A stretch of DNA of 64,000 nucleotides, from assembly GCF_014633365.1 (NCBI RefSeq), contig NC_068346.1, forward strand, positions 34,783,191 to 34,847,190, written 5' to 3'. The stretch is from Diospyros lotus. Its lineage: Eukaryota; Streptophyta; Magnoliopsida; Ericales; Ebenaceae. The notes beneath the pieces were generated by a model. The model was not told where the DNA came from and made no database searches. It saw only the letters and a program-made list of their open reading frames with translations. Position numbers and translations under genes: made by a program. Numbering within the stretch: position 1 is the stretch's first letter; every line of letters begins with the position of its first letter. Below are positions 24,939-37,300 of this stretch, one piece after another.

Positions 24939-26141
24939 ATGACTCAAGGAATTTCAACTTACCTCTTCTTTTTTTGCCTCCCCTTCTGCTCCTCTGGTTT
25001 GTAAAGTGGACATTCTTCATGTTTTATTTGCTACTGTTTCAATAGTAGTTGGTATATTCTGAATTCACTTATGAATATAACTTGCTGGTTTGCAGGACTA
25101 TCCTATGAAGCAAGTTTCCCAACCAAAGCAGTGATCATTCCTCCAGAAAATGATCCAGCACCGGCAGTTGTCACCGTGCCATCATCGACCAATCCTGTCA
25201 CCATAACACAAGTTCTTGTGCCTTTTCAAGATCCTGTCAATTTGCCGGGACCAGCCACCAATCCGGTTACAACGCCGGGAACAATTCCAGGGGCGCAGCC
25301 AGTCACCAACCCGGTAACAACTTACCCAGCTCCATCAGCAGGAGTGCCCTTGATGACAGCTCCTCCAGCTGCAGTAACCGGTGATCCTGCAGTTTCAGGG
25401 CAGGGCTGGTGTGTGGCAAGGAGTGGCACACCGGAGGCTGCACTTCAGGCGGGGCTTGATTATGCCTGTGGGAGTGGAGGTGCTGATTGCGCAACGATCC
25501 AGCAGGGCTCCAGCTGCTACGAACCAAACACGCTCGAAAACCACGCTTCCTACGCCTTCAACAGCTATTATCAGAGGAACCCTGCTCGATCCAGCTGTGA
25601 CTTTGGAGGGACAGCCATGATAACCAACGTGAATCCAAGTAAGGGCCGCCTTCTTTCACTCTGTTTCTTACATATGGATAGAATCTGTAAGATGCTCCAA
25701 TGGATCAAACCTGTCTCCTGATCTCCTCCCATGTAAAACCATTTGCAGGCTCCGGCACCTGCATTTATCCATCCTCATCCTCATCCTCATCAGGTCCATC
25801 TCCAATGGCAGGGACGAATCCATCGCCAACAACAGCATCGTCATCAGTACCAGCATTACCTGGGTACAGTGTTCTAGTAGTAATCTATGCTGCAATTTAT
25901 TTGGCATGGACAAAATAACACTTGCCTTTTTGTCTTTATCAACTCCATTTCCAGCTTCAGTCCTCCTCCCCCAGTGGTAAGTACAGGCAATCCTCCTGCC
26001 TCAGGCAGCACAGCAGAGTTCTATGGAAGTCCCCCCAGCATTGCCTCTTCAACATCCATGGCCCCCAGTTTACAACCCTTCATTGGCTGCGCCATTCTAG
26101 TAACATCTCTAGCCACGGCAAGATTAATCTCGGTCCAGTAG
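24939..26141 (+). CDS. GPI-anchored X8-domain (carbohydrate-binding) protein
   Basis: Four exons, 24939-24996, 25096-25638, 25749-25863 and 25955-26141, join in frame to 903 bp (300 aa). Exon 1 encodes only the signal peptide ([13 protein letters not shown], residues 1 to about 20). Residues 23-120 form a Pro/Thr/Val-rich linker with TNPVT three times. The X8 domain spans about 123-207, starting GWCVARSG, with YACG, DC, SCYEPN, SCDF and GTCIYP giving the six conserved Cys. A Ser/Pro-rich tail and a hydrophobic C-terminus ([17 protein letters not shown]) suit a GPI anchor signal. X8 domains bind beta-1,3-glucan (callose); relatives are plasmodesmata callose-binding proteins and C-terminal domains of glucanases. 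There is no glycosyl hydrolase catalytic domain, so it is a binding protein at the wall or plasmodesma, not an enzyme. The last two short exons are placed by phase and consensus sites. Confidence 0.9.
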
Positions 26142-26480
26142 ACGCATAATGTCACCATGGACAACCGAAAGATCAGAAGAAGATCTAGGCCATTCCAGAC
26201 CATACAGATCGATGGTCACAAGAAGACAGACACAAGTAGTGATAGTGAAGGTCTTTAGGAACAAATATAACAGCTATATATCCTGCTCAGACACTAGCCA
26301 GTTTTCTAACAAGTGAAGATGTGATGCTAAATGTAGTGCCTAGGTTGAACATTGTACGTATGAAGTATTGCTTTCATGTTAGGTTGCAAACATGTGTGTT
26401 ATTATATGAAGACAGCCAAGTTGGGTTCTAGATAAAAGGGTTTCCAATCCCCCCCCCCCCCCCCCCTTTTTTTTTTTTTT
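26142..26480 (+). other. 3' flank of the X8 gene with C18-T14 homopolymer
   Basis: Probable 3' UTR to about 26440. At 26449-26466 there are 18 C followed at once by 14 T (26467-26480), a stretch prone to sequencing and assembly error. Confidence 0.5.
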
Positions 26481-27089
26481 AATTCTGATCTTAGGGCAAC
26501 TTTGTTTATCAATTACAGCAAAATTACTGCACATTATCACTCTCAAGGAGTTCGTACCAGGGCAAAGTAACAGCTAATTGCTTTAATGCCTTGCAAGTAT
26601 GAAAGATCCCATCCTAGCAGTGGTTAGACAGTTTTGATTTAAATATATTGCTGTGCATTTCAGCTAAATAAGTGCATTATGAAGCAGGCAATTCCTAAGG
26701 TATCCAGGGTAATGGTGCCCTCTACCTCCAAAGTGTAAGTAGTGTGACACCACACTCTTACCCCTTATTTATACAGGGCAGGCACTCTTTTTTGTAGCAG
26801 TGCCTTTGAGAAGCTCAGAATTTCAAAAATTAGGGTTTTAGAGGTGAAGATTCTGAGATGTCAGTGGTCTTAGTGGGCCCCTGCACCCCTTACACTTGGT
26901 GCCTATATCCAGCATATCATAGAACTTAAAAGGAAAAAGCACAGCAGGCCCGTTGGGCCTGCCCGGAAGGCCCATTGGTCAGGCCAACAAGTCAAGTTCG
27001 GCCGAACCTTAGGGTGTCATGGCACAATGCAGGCCAGCACAACACAATCCAACCCGTTTTGACAACTCAAGTCTCAACCTTCCTTGAAT
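26481..27089. other. Intergenic DNA with a fragment of a GGCC-rich element
   Basis: 26945-27060 contains GGCCCGTTGGGCCTGCCC-type sequence and CCCGTTTTGACAACTC, resembling one end of the 5393-6139 element family. The remainder shows no gene. Confidence 0.4.
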
Positions 27090-27780
27090 CAGACTAGGGT
27101 TGAGTATTTCGTTCCATTATCAAACTGATTAAAATGCTGAAATTGAAATAACTAAATTGATTAAATAAATATAAAAGTTGAACAAATCGAAAATCAAAAA
27201 AATCGAACTGATCAAAATAACCAAACAAATACGAAAAAAAAGTCAAACTAATCAAAAAAAATCCAAAAATCAAAAATAAGTGTTACTCGAGTAACAACAA
27301 CTTTTATTCGATTAAATTTTGTGAACAAATGTTAATCTAGAAATAATATTCAATTACAAAATTTATTACTCAAATAAGAATAGGTGTTACTCAAATAAAA
27401 AGAATATTACTAGGTTAATAACAATTCACTCAATTAACCTTCATAATCAAATTTTTATTCAAAAATATTATTAAATTAAAAAAATATGCTTCTCAAGTAA
27501 AAATGATATTACTCGATTAAAAAATCTCTTCTTCAAGTAAAAATGATATTACACAACTAAAACATTTATCTTACTCGAGTGAAAATGACATTTTGATTGA
27601 TTCAGTTGTTTCGATTTTTTTCAATACAAAAAATAAATCAAATCAAAATAATCAAAATTATTAAATTTAAAAATTAAACCGTATCAATCCTTAACTTGAA
27701 CCAAACCACACTAATAATTTCGATCAATTATTTTATTATCTCGGTTGAACCGAAATTTGCTCGCCCGAAATCAGACCATT
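27090..27780. mobile_element. Decayed inverted-repeat element, AATCGAA-rich
   Basis: The left edge TAGGGTTGAGTATTTCG is roughly the inverse of the right edge CGAAATTTGCTCGCCC. The interior is built of AAATCGAAC and ACTCGAGTAA words like those in 35742-36377. Non-coding. Confidence 0.45.
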
Positions 27781-28452
27781 TCTTTAGTACTACCTGCATT
27801 CACTTGGAGGATATTAAACAGAACAATTTTCCTAAATTGTCATGTTCCAGTAAAAGTTGGAATAACAAGTAGTAAGAGACACCAACCTCGGAGATGACCT
27901 TAAATGCCATGTGGATCCTCTTTCTCACTCTGAGATTAGAAATCTGAGATCCATACATGCAAAGATAAGAGATCCCTTGGAATATGAGCACTTAAAAGAA
28001 TAAATGGTTGTCATTTGGTATTTCAACATTATAAAAGCAGGGATGTGGGACTGCCCTACCACAGCCAAGAAATGAACCTAACGTGTACTTCCCACAGGCA
28101 ACAGCAAAATTATTAGAATTTGACTGGACTTTGCAAGAAAGGTCACCCATCACTCATTGCACCTAATAATTCATTGAAAAAAGACATGATTAAACAAATT
28201 TAGCTAACCAAACCGTATGGAGATGATTTCATTGGAACCAAAGCCATTAAAGTCAACTTAAAATTTGGAGCAACAAAAAAAGGGTCTCTGCTGGGACACA
28301 TGAATTGCCCATAAACAGCTGTGAAGATCCAGACCCCCAGACCAGTATTTCTACAAAGAAAATGGCATCTCCCGCCGCTTTCTTTCATCTCCGGATACTG
28401 ACTTCCTATGAACTGTTGATATTTTGTACAAGGATATCAAACTAATACTAAT

Positions 28453-31400
28453 TTACCGCTTCGAGAACATGACCAATATCAACATGGACATAGAAGCCAC
28501 AATTTTGAAACCAGAAGTTTCCCAGAAATTCTGCTTCTCTGCACCTGCATCTCTACCCTGACCCTGCTGTTTTGTTGCTAGCTGGTCCCTGAGTTCTTTA
28601 AGAGCTTTGTCCCGCCGCTCACCCATCTATTGCAATGGGGAAAAAAAAAATGGAGCTGAAATGTAAATGATGTACCCGGGCATGCTATAAGGAGCATTAC
28701 TCAATGAAGGCAACCATGATGGAATGTTGAAGCATATAGCTAACTAACATGCCTCATAAGGTTCTCATACGTACTGAATTTGAAGCATATGGGATGACAA
28801 GCAAATGAATACATCCGAAAGGTCAAATGACAACGATGTATGCATTCGTTTTTCAGAATCAATGAAACAAAAATTTAAAAAAAAATGACATAGTTGATAG
28901 TGGGGACATTACCCTTTGGAGCTTCCGTGTCTGAGCCCGAGCTTCTTGCAAGCAGAATTCCAACTTCATTACCCTCTTTTTTAACTCTTGATCCGTTCTC
29001 TTATGTTTTTCCAACTGTTGCAACAAGAAAAAAAAAAACTCGTGGATAAACCAGACTTGCATATATTATGGACAAACATATATCCAAGATATTGAACTGA
29101 AGAGCAAAAAATAGAACTTAGCAACTAAAAACAGAAATTTACCTGTGATTCCAATTCCTTGGTTTTGAGCTTCCAGTGAGCAGACATCATCCTGATCTCA
29201 TCTCTCAGTTTGGCTATTTCTTCATCCTTTGCGGTCAAAAGCCTATTAATATTTTCAAAGTTTTTTGGAGAAACCTCATCTAATATTTTCCTTAGTTCAC
29301 AATCTTTGCTTGCTCCAGAATTGGTTATGGCTTGCATGATATCATGCTCGATTCGGAAAACTTCATCCTTAAGTTGTTTTTGAGAGAATTCTCTTGCTTG
29401 AAGATCTTTCTGCAGAAGATCTAACTGCTCTCCCAGCCTAATAACACGAACCTCATGCTCTTTTAACGAACTATTCCTCTCATTTAATTCCTTTAACAGT
29501 GTCGAACACTGATCTTGAGCCGACTGAGCTGATGCCGCACTTGCTTCTGCAGTTGCTTGAGTGGCTAAAAGCTGGGACCTCAGATCATCCAACTCCTTCA
29601 GATGCTGCACAGCAATTAGGCAATTATATTGAAGATCAGAAATGAAGCAACACCTTAGACCAATTGTTATAGGTTATAAAGTCAATGCCCAGCAATTATT
29701 ATATGCAGCATCTTCATCAGTATCAAATAATGAATGCAGAAGTGCATATAGTAAATGTGAAAGTAAGACCAATAAGCTAGTAACATACACGCAGCAAGCA
29801 CGAGCTCAAAACGGGTAAATGAGACATCTACACAAGTAACATTAATGAAGGAAAACACTTCCGTAAATTAAATTCCATAGCTGGTCTTCCTTCAATAGAA
29901 GTAAAAAAATTATGCTTCTGAATCTATAAAATAAAATTCTACGAAACAAGAACGCATTGAAAAATTAATGATCTAAGCATTGGATTTTTTTTTAAAATTT
30001 GATGTGAATTCATGGAATTAATGATCTAAGTACAGAGGTCATAAATACAAACATTAAAATGATATTTATTGAGAATCATAAAGAACAGAAAATTAAGAAC
30101 CAAAATGAGTTCATGTTTAAATTTATCATAGAATTTATCACCATGTCTTCTTTTTTTTGTGTGTAAATCTATCACCATTTTTTTTTTGTGTGTAAATTTA
30201 TCACCATGTCACTAACATCTATACCAACAAGTGTTACTACAAGAAAAATACAAACTACACAATATTTTTTTCTGACACAATAAAGAAGCCTCGGTGCACA
30301 TTGTATACACTTTCTGCTAAATTTGCCCCATAACGCTTGCTCAGTTCTTTGCAATGGCAGTGTTCAAAATTTAACTTAGAAATATCCATCTCGGAATAAA
30401 ACTTCAAACAGAAAATAGAATAAGCAGTATTGTCTAATATTACTGAAATTCATGAATTTTGTTAAATTCTTCCGCTCGCCAAAACAAAACTCAAATAGAT
30501 AATAGTTAAGAGGAAATTTCAACACCATGGAGTTTTCCCATTTACCAGACAACCATGCTAGTCCCACATTGACAGCCTAAGTCTTTCTTTCCAAGGCAAT
30601 TCTATACAGGAACACTCCACGAGGTTAATCAAACAGTAAAGTCATCAAAAAGTACTCGGCCAATCCCACCTTCTTCAGGCATGGAATACATCACACCCAT
30701 ATATCATAAGCTCTCCAAAATCAGTAGAACAGTTCCATTACAAAAAATTCTAGACTGGGGAGTGGGGGGGAATGCATGTACCAAAAGCAAATCATTGCAA
30801 ATTACAAGTATAATGTAAAATGTTAGATATTCAAAAAAGATGCATCCCCAAAACAGGATCATGGATATTTTTAGGTAAATGTCAAAAATGCCCTAAATTT
30901 GTAGAAAAAAAATAAAAAAAGCACCCGCAAACAGCTGCAAACTGTCTTGTTCTACCCAATAGAAAAGGCAGTGCCTTTCAGCCATTCAAAGTGCTAACAA
31001 AAACAATAGTCTATAGCACTCGTTAGGAGCGATTCAAAGATCGGTATTTCGTCCTCATGTTTGCGGGTGTACCTGGAATTGAAACTGGCTACTAGGTTCC
31101 TGATTTACCTCTTCTGCTATCGTGGTGGGGCCGAATAGCAGGGACACTCATAATGATATGTAATCCAAAAAAAAATAATAATAATAATCTGTATATCGGT
31201 GTGAAACTTATATAATACCCAACCAGCCAAAAGACAAACAAGAAAAAACAAAAGGGCGCCTAAAAAGCAGGGCACCATATGCTTTCAGTACATTAAAGCC
31301 TCAAAACAGCAAGATGCTGCAGACATGAACTCAAGCAGATCACTCGAGCAAAATCAACCAGAAACCTTAATCATGGATTAATCACCCAATTCATCAGATC

Positions 31401-31931
31401 TAACATAAATTTGAAATAAATCAATAAGTGAACAGAAGCTCTCTAAAGGAGTGAACAGATCAATATTTGAATGAAATAGTAGAAATCCTGCAAAAGTTCC
31501 AAGAGGCACCTGTTCGGCAGTTGATGATTGTGCTTGAAGCTGCCTATTTCTTTCCTCCAAACTCTTCTGCAGTCTACACATCTCGTCCTCCATGTTCTTG
31601 GCTTTTGTCTCGGCTTCCTGTTAAATCCCCCAAAGATCAGATCAAAGGAAAGCCAAACCAAAAATTTGACGGCCCACAAACAAGACAACCTTTACAGAGA
31701 TGAACAAAAAGATTGAAATGATTTCATTTCACAAACAAAGGCATAAAGAAACAAATCACTTGCCTGTCTCGTTAGGGTTTCGCGAGCAAAAGACTGCTCC
31801 TGAGAAGCGAGACGGCACCGAACCTCCTTGAGTTCCGCCGCCAGCGACACGACGTTTCGCCGGAAGCTCTGCTTCTTCTCATTCAGATCCTTCAACAACG
31901 GGTCAATATCTTTCCCCCCTGAACTCGCCAT
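28453..31931 (-). CDS. Nuclear envelope-associated protein (NEAP-like)
   Basis: Five exons, 31931-31764, 31617-31510, 29604-29143, 29014-28913 and 28626-28453, join in frame to 1014 bp (337 aa). Every exon is a whole number of codons. The protein is almost entirely coiled coil, starting [20 protein letters not shown], with long Leu/Glu/Lys/Gln heptads, [12 protein letters not shown] in the middle and [17 protein letters not shown] in exon 4. A basic patch is followed by one membrane helix and ends LILVMFSKR. This matches the plant NEAP family (about 335-350 aa), which sits at the inner nuclear membrane through the C-terminal helix and interacts with SUN proteins and the lamina. Intron 1 begins with GC rather than GT (see findings). 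Intron 2 is 1.9 kb. The start is the ATG giving the MASSG start; the next upstream in-frame codons lack an ATG. Confidence 0.92.
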
Positions 31932-32081
31932 CGCCAGGAACACTAATTCAAATCAACACACATATTCGGTGTGGTACTCCTTTGACGAAGAGTCGAACCC
32001 AGATTGTAGGCGAAGCTACAGCCACATCTCTGCATGTGATTGGAGTAGTTACGCGTTCAATACGAGCATTAATTGTGACCT

Positions 32082-32569
32082 CTAAAAAACAAAAGAAAAG
32101 AAGAAAATTTGAAATACAGTAATTTTCAAGAACAGTAAATCGGCTTTGAAGATTTTAAAGTGAAATTCAAAAACAAACCGAGACGGATAGTCTCTTGGAG
32201 AGCTTCTAGGCCACATATTTTCTTCCATAAAGCCGCCATGAAATCACAAAAAAAAACTCGATTCTTAACAAGCAAACAAACACTAGCTGCAGTTCAATTT
32301 TCTACCTGAACAAGCAACAATACTTCCAAGAAACTAAGTCAACATATATTGACAAACATATAAATATTCACATAATATGTATATATATAATAATACTAAC
32401 AACCAGATCTGTAATTTGCATGTAAGCATATAGATACATAAAACAAACTATATATTCTCAAAGATCACCAAACACAGCATACATCTGAACATATATACAA
32501 ATAACAACATAATTCCAGGCTAGAGAATGATTGAGAAAGAAGAAGGAAAGAACACATGCTGTACCGTAC
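32082..32569 (-). other. Possible 5' UTR intron of the NEAP-like gene
   Basis: On the minus strand a donor-like CACCT|GTACGG at 32569 and a strong pyrimidine tract ending TTTTTTAG at 32082 enclose 488 bp. A leader exon would then be about 32570-32770. An alternative acceptor CATGCAG lies at 32030. Confidence 0.4.
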
Positions 32570-32949
32570 AGGTGTTCGATTGACGATAATCAAACAGCTC
32601 CGCAATCGCGTAGAAGCAGCGATTCAAAAAGATAAGATTGTATATAAGGACAGCGACAAGCAACGGAACAGAAACGAAGGGAGAGCAGTCGGATTCAACG
32701 GCGGAGATCCATAAGCGGCGTTCGATCGGACGGAGAGGAGGAGAGGCGAGAGGCGGAGATGGTGGGCGTGAGTAGAGGCGATTCCTGCAATCAAGCTGCA
32801 GTATCTGAAGAGGTTCGGATTCGAGCGTTATTCGAAGGGTGGGCCCGAATCGGAGGTCCGAGCCTTGGGTTCGGAGATGACAAATTCCGAGCCCGGTCTT
32901 TGACTTGAGCGCGGCAAATCCAAATTTTGGACTGGTAGATGCCTTTGAC

Positions 32950-33022
32950 GACGTGGCTGCGTAAGGACCGTTCGATATCTACTGATTGAAAAGAGATAAA
33001 AGTTAAAAGATTCCGACGTGGC
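32950..33022 (-). promoter_or_regulatory. Paired GACGTGGC motifs upstream of the NEAP-like gene
   Basis: GACGTGGC occurs at 32950-32957 and 33015-33022, 65 bp apart. The inverse GCCACGTC contains an ACGT core of the type bound by plant bZIP factors (ABRE/G-box-like). Position just upstream of the gene suggests promoter sites; function is inference. Confidence 0.4.
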
Positions 33023-33029
33023 CTAATCA

Positions 33030-33590
33030 TATGACGCCGCGTGTTTCGTGCACCTGTTCAAAAACAACCTTTTGTTTTGGGTTGCCTTTGATGTATGGAC
33101 GGACATGTCTCAAAGCAGCCATTTTCAAATGTCTCAGAATGTTGTTTCAGTGTTTCTCAAATCTTTCCTATACTGAAATTTTAAAAATATTTTTAAGTTA
33201 TTTTTATAATTTTATAATCATTTTAATATCGTTTTGTAATATTAAACAAATATCAAAAACGTGTTTCTGATTTAAAAACTAACCAAGTTTTATCTGATAA
33301 TAATTTTCTTTTTGTAAATTTAAATCATAGTTGGATGATAGAATTTATGTTATTTGAATGTATTATATAATTATTTTTTATTTTTAAATTGAATAATTAT
33401 CTTTTATAATTTTTTATATTAAAAAATATATTTATAAAAAGATCTCTATATTTTTTTATTTATGTATTTCTATTTTTTAAATATTATTTTCTCGTTTTCA
33501 TTTTGTATCGTATTCATTTTTTGTTTCTATTTTCATGCAATCTAATTGATTTTGCTTTTAATATCAATCTCTATTAATTTATGATAATGG
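33030..33590. other. AT-rich intergenic DNA
   Basis: T-rich and A-rich stretches with no recognisable exon or repeat edge. Confidence 0.4.
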
Positions 33591-33599
33591 TATTTGAGA

Positions 33600-33990
33600 T
33601 CGATTATCACGTGTCACCTTAACAAATGGACCTCGGAAATAGAACTTCGAATTTGGCTATGTCGGGCCTCAAGAATACAACCTGCAAGACAAATGAGTGA
33701 CGGGGCTAGAATCCCCCAAAGTAAACTCCAACGCTCAAGTCAGTAAAATAAATACTGGTAGTAGAAAATGTAAAAGTTAAAGACCTATCATACCTAGTGA
33801 CTTCACCTCTATTTTTTATAAGCATATCTGTTATGGGGTATTCAAGATAAAATCTGAGATGGGCGGGCACGACTCCCAAGAACCCCTTGTCAAGCCGGAA
33901 CGGGTCTCGCGATCTGGCCCAAATTTGTTGGACTCCACTCCGAATTATGGACTTGTCACATATCAATCTCTCTGGCGATTCACATGACGA
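33600..33990 (-). mobile_element. LTR-like fragment, minus orientation
   Basis: On the minus strand the words CTGACTTGAGCGTTGGAG and GGGGGATTCTAGCCCCG near 33700-33750 resemble the R/U5 segment of plant gypsy LTRs. No paired LTR or internal domains are seen. The 86-aa frame here is not credited. Confidence 0.35.
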
Positions 33991-34019
33991 GCGAGACTAC
34001 TAGCGCGTAGAGTATTCTT

Positions 34020-34190
34020 ATAATTTAAATAGTACCAAATCAATTTATCATCAACTGAAGCAAAAGATATGACCCTGTTAACATTAACACCAATGTAATT
34101 ATCATTAATATCAGTAAGGGAAGGATGGAAACTTATATCAAATTCAACAAGAATAAATAAATCTTGAAGGTTTGATACCGGAAGGCCCAT
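34020..34190 (-). pseudogene. Legume-lectin (L-type) domain fragment
   Basis: A minus-strand frame beginning at 34190 encodes MGLPVSNLQDLFILVEFD, then NDNYIGVNVN and VISFASVDD. VEFD and NDNxxGxNVN are the metal/sugar-binding signature of legume lectin domains (usual forms AVEFDT and NDNHVGID). Only about 50 residues are present. The frame then runs into unrelated sequence and the LTR-like fragment. There is no signal peptide, kinase domain or the rest of the lectin fold. It is best read as a gene fragment from a lectin receptor kinase or lectin, perhaps moved by the neighbouring element. Confidence 0.6.
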
Positions 34191-34582
34191 CGAAATTTTT
34201 TTGTTTTGAAGAATGGTTTGAAGGTCAAAAATTGAGGTTTAACATATTTATTTTTAGTATTTAATTTTTTTATTAATTGATAAAAGATATATTATATTTT
34301 AAAATATTTTATTGAGTGGTACGAGTATTTAGTATTAAAAATAAAATACATTAAATATATATTACCCAATACGCAAAATCTTTTTTTTAATTAATTATGG
34401 TTAAAACGTAATAAGTATTTATTTTCAAACAATATAAATAATCTATTTATGAAGAGTTTTTATACAATATGCTTTTTAATTATTTAAAAATTAAAATAAT
34501 GGTCTAATAAATGTACAGTACCTTCAAATAATATATATTTATTACGCCTTATATTTAGTAAAGGATATCAGTAGCTTAGTGT

Positions 34583-35000
34583 TAGGGGTACACAAAAGTT
34601 TGGTTTAATCAAAATAATCGAACTGAACCAATCGAAATTGTATGTTCTGTTTAGTTTCAACTAAGGATTAGTTTGGTTTTATTATCAAATTTGACAATTT
34701 CGATTATTTTGGTTCGATTTAGTTTTTGTATTGAAAAAAATAGAAATAATTGAACCAACCGAAACTTTCAAAATTTTTTTTCGGTTTGTTCAATTCAGTT
34801 TTTTGGTTTTTTTTTTATTTGTTTAGTTTTTTGGGGTTTTTTTAGTTTTTCAATCAGTTCAATTTTTTCGTATTTATTCTATTTTTTTAGCTTTTGATTT
34901 GTTTGCTTTTTTTGTTTATTCGATGAGTTCGGTTCAATTCAATTTTTTACACAATCTATTTAGTTTTAGTATTTCGGACCGTTTGATAAACAAACAGACA
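34583..35000. mobile_element. hAT-like MITE remnant
   Basis: It begins TAGGGGTACACAAAAGTTTGG, a common plant hAT-type terminus, followed by repeated TTCGATTATTTTGGTTCGA words inverted across the element. The right terminus is not recognisable. Non-coding. Confidence 0.45.
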
Positions 35001-35330
35001 GAATACTCCCTCCCTATTTAGGGACACTCTATAAGTGTACTTACTACACTTTATTTTCAGCATTAATATACTTTCATTAGTTGATAAAATATTTTAAAAT
35101 ATAATATATTTTTATCAACTAATAAAAGTTTTTAGCAATAAAAAAATATATTAAATGTAACTTAACGAGGGTCTCCTTAACAAAATCAAAAATTCAAAAT
35201 TCAAAAATAAAATATAATTTGTTAAATTTAATGTCACCTTAATTTTGTACAGGTATTGATTTGGTAATTTATTGCATATGGAGAATGCATTTAGTGAGGT
35301 AGATTGATGTCATGAGTCTCGTGACACATT
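35001..35330. other. AT-rich intergenic DNA
   Basis: Contains a short inverted pair (ATTAGTTGATAAAATATTTTAAAATAT near 35079 against similar sequence to 35125). Nothing else is recognised. Confidence 0.35.
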
Positions 35331-35504
35331 TAAAATTCAAAATTCTCTCATAAAGCGTTACCTTTAATATTTAAATAACATACCTATATGACTTTAATTT
35401 AAGGAGAAAATGACCATTAAAATTCAAAATTCTCTCATAAAGCGTTACCTTTAATGTTTAAATAACATACCTATATGACTTTAATTTAAGGAGAAAATGA
35501 CCAT
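35331..35504. repeat. 87-bp near-perfect tandem duplication
   Basis: Two units at 35331-35417 and 35418-35504 begin TAAAATTCAAAATTCTCTCA. They differ at only one or two positions, so the duplication is recent. Confidence 0.9.
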
Positions 35505-35741
35505 CAATGGAGAATTGCACAATTTTTGTAACTGATAAATCTAATGGGATTATGATTTGTGATTTTTGGTTTTTTTGGGTAGTTAAAGGGAGGGATCCAC
35601 CACTAATGTAATAATCGTGTAGTTATAGCAATTTTGCCCTATTAAGATTATTCGGTTTGGACTATAATTATTATCTAAAAATCTAGTCGTCACCTTGACT
35701 CTACCACAATATATAGTGTTGAGAATCGTACATGCACTCAG

Positions 35742-36377
35742 TAGGGGTGTGCATTTGGTACCCAAATGCTAAAATTAAATAGATTGAAATTATATAAAAA
35801 ATTAAATCGAACCTACTAAACAAATACAAAAATCGAAAAAATTGAACAATACGAAAAAATTGAACTAACTGAAAAAATCGAAAAGTTACATGCGTAAGTT
35901 TTCAAATTATTTGAATAAGGTTTCCAAATTACTTAAGTAAATAGTAAAATTATGCAAATAATTCTATATAGTACTTGACTAAAAAAAGAATTAGTCGATT
36001 ATTTTTTGAATAAGAGAGGAGCTATAAGACCCACCATTTATTACTCGAATATCTTTGAGATTATATGCGAATAATTCAATTATTACTTAACTAATGAACA
36101 ATATTAGTTGAATAATTCATGAAATTATGTGAGTAATTACTACATCGTACTCAATTAACATACAATATTAATCGAGTAGTCAAAATTCTACTTGAGTAAT
36201 TGGTCGGCTCAATTATTTTGATTTTTTTCAATATAAAAATTGAATCGAATCAAAATAATTGAAATTGTCAAATTAAAAATCGAACCGAACCGACTCTTAA
36301 CTTGAACCAAATTGAACTGACAATTTCAATCGGTTCAATTCAATTATTTTGACAAAATCAAAATTTTGCTCACCCTA
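35742..36377. mobile_element. hAT-like MITE
   Basis: Ends are TAGGGGTGTGCATTTGG and the imperfect inverse AAATTTTGCTCACCCTA. The interior has inverted blocks (AAATCGAA and TTCGATT-like) and ACTCGAGTAA-like words. No convincing 8-bp target duplication was found. Short host segments on both sides are related (ATATAGTGTTGAGAA at 35710 and about 36429), so a local duplication also occurred here. Confidence 0.55.
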
Positions 36378-37300
36378 ACTATTAAGTCTACCACCAAAAA
36401 ATTTGGATTGTCACTCATGCAATAAATATAGTGTTGAGAACTATACATACCCTCACTATTAAGTCATTATACTTTAGTCTCCAAACCAAATTGGTTACTT
36501 CACTTTCAAAATGGTTAAATAAGCTGTTGTATTTTTAAGGGTTGTGGTCAAACTTGTCATTATACTTTGAAAAAAGCCAAACTACAATTATGTGAGGTTC
36601 TTCAAATGTGCATTTGTATCATAGGCCTAGTGAGAAACCCCCTCAATGGGGAGAATGAGAGCCTTGTGAGCTGAGATGCACCATGTAAGACAATGCAGGG
36701 TAATAGTTGTCTCTCTTCTCCCTTGTAATTTCTTGAAAGAATGGCTCAATCGGGTGTGCAACGTTTGTCGTACAAGTTGTTAATGTATAAGGTGTCTTTC
36801 CGGGAAGACTATATTGCCCGGCAGACCTTATCATTGTTGCTTTCAAGGAGAACATCTTATATTGGGAGAATTGCACTTCCTTCGAGGGAACTTTCTCTTC
36901 TTCCAATGATTTAGTTATTTTAAAAATTAATTTAATTGAAATAAATAAATTGTCAAAATTATTCAAAATAATTAGAATAATTAAAATTAATAAAAAAATA
37001 ACTAATGTCAATAAAGTTTAGTATGAACATAAAACATTTTAGAAAATTTACAAAAATGTTATTTGGACACTTAAAAATAACACTTGATATAACGCTATTG
37101 TATTGATATATTATATACTTCTATTGATTAGACATGCAATATAATACACAATACATGAGTATCTCACTAAGTGTTATTTCTAAATATCTAAAAAATATTT
37201 TTGGAAAATTTAATCTTAAATAAATAATGTTCATATTTAGTGGTTAATTGGTTTTGTGTGTATATGCTAAGTTTCACTGAAACGAAAATAGAAAAAAAAT
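36378..37300. other. Intergenic DNA with one unassigned open frame
   Basis: A minus-strand frame from about 36915 to 36643 encodes a non-repetitive stretch (SLEEEKVPSKEVQFSQ, later AHPIEPFFQEITREKRDNYY, ending at a stop). It looks more protein-like than its AT-rich surroundings, but I recognise no family and see no start context or neighbouring exon. It could be a gene fragment. Confidence 0.25.

Noticed and set aside
25303..25913. Minus-strand frames opposite the X8 gene
   Set aside because: Shadows of the Pro/Ser-rich coding strand; the plus-strand exons have proper splice sites and domain content.
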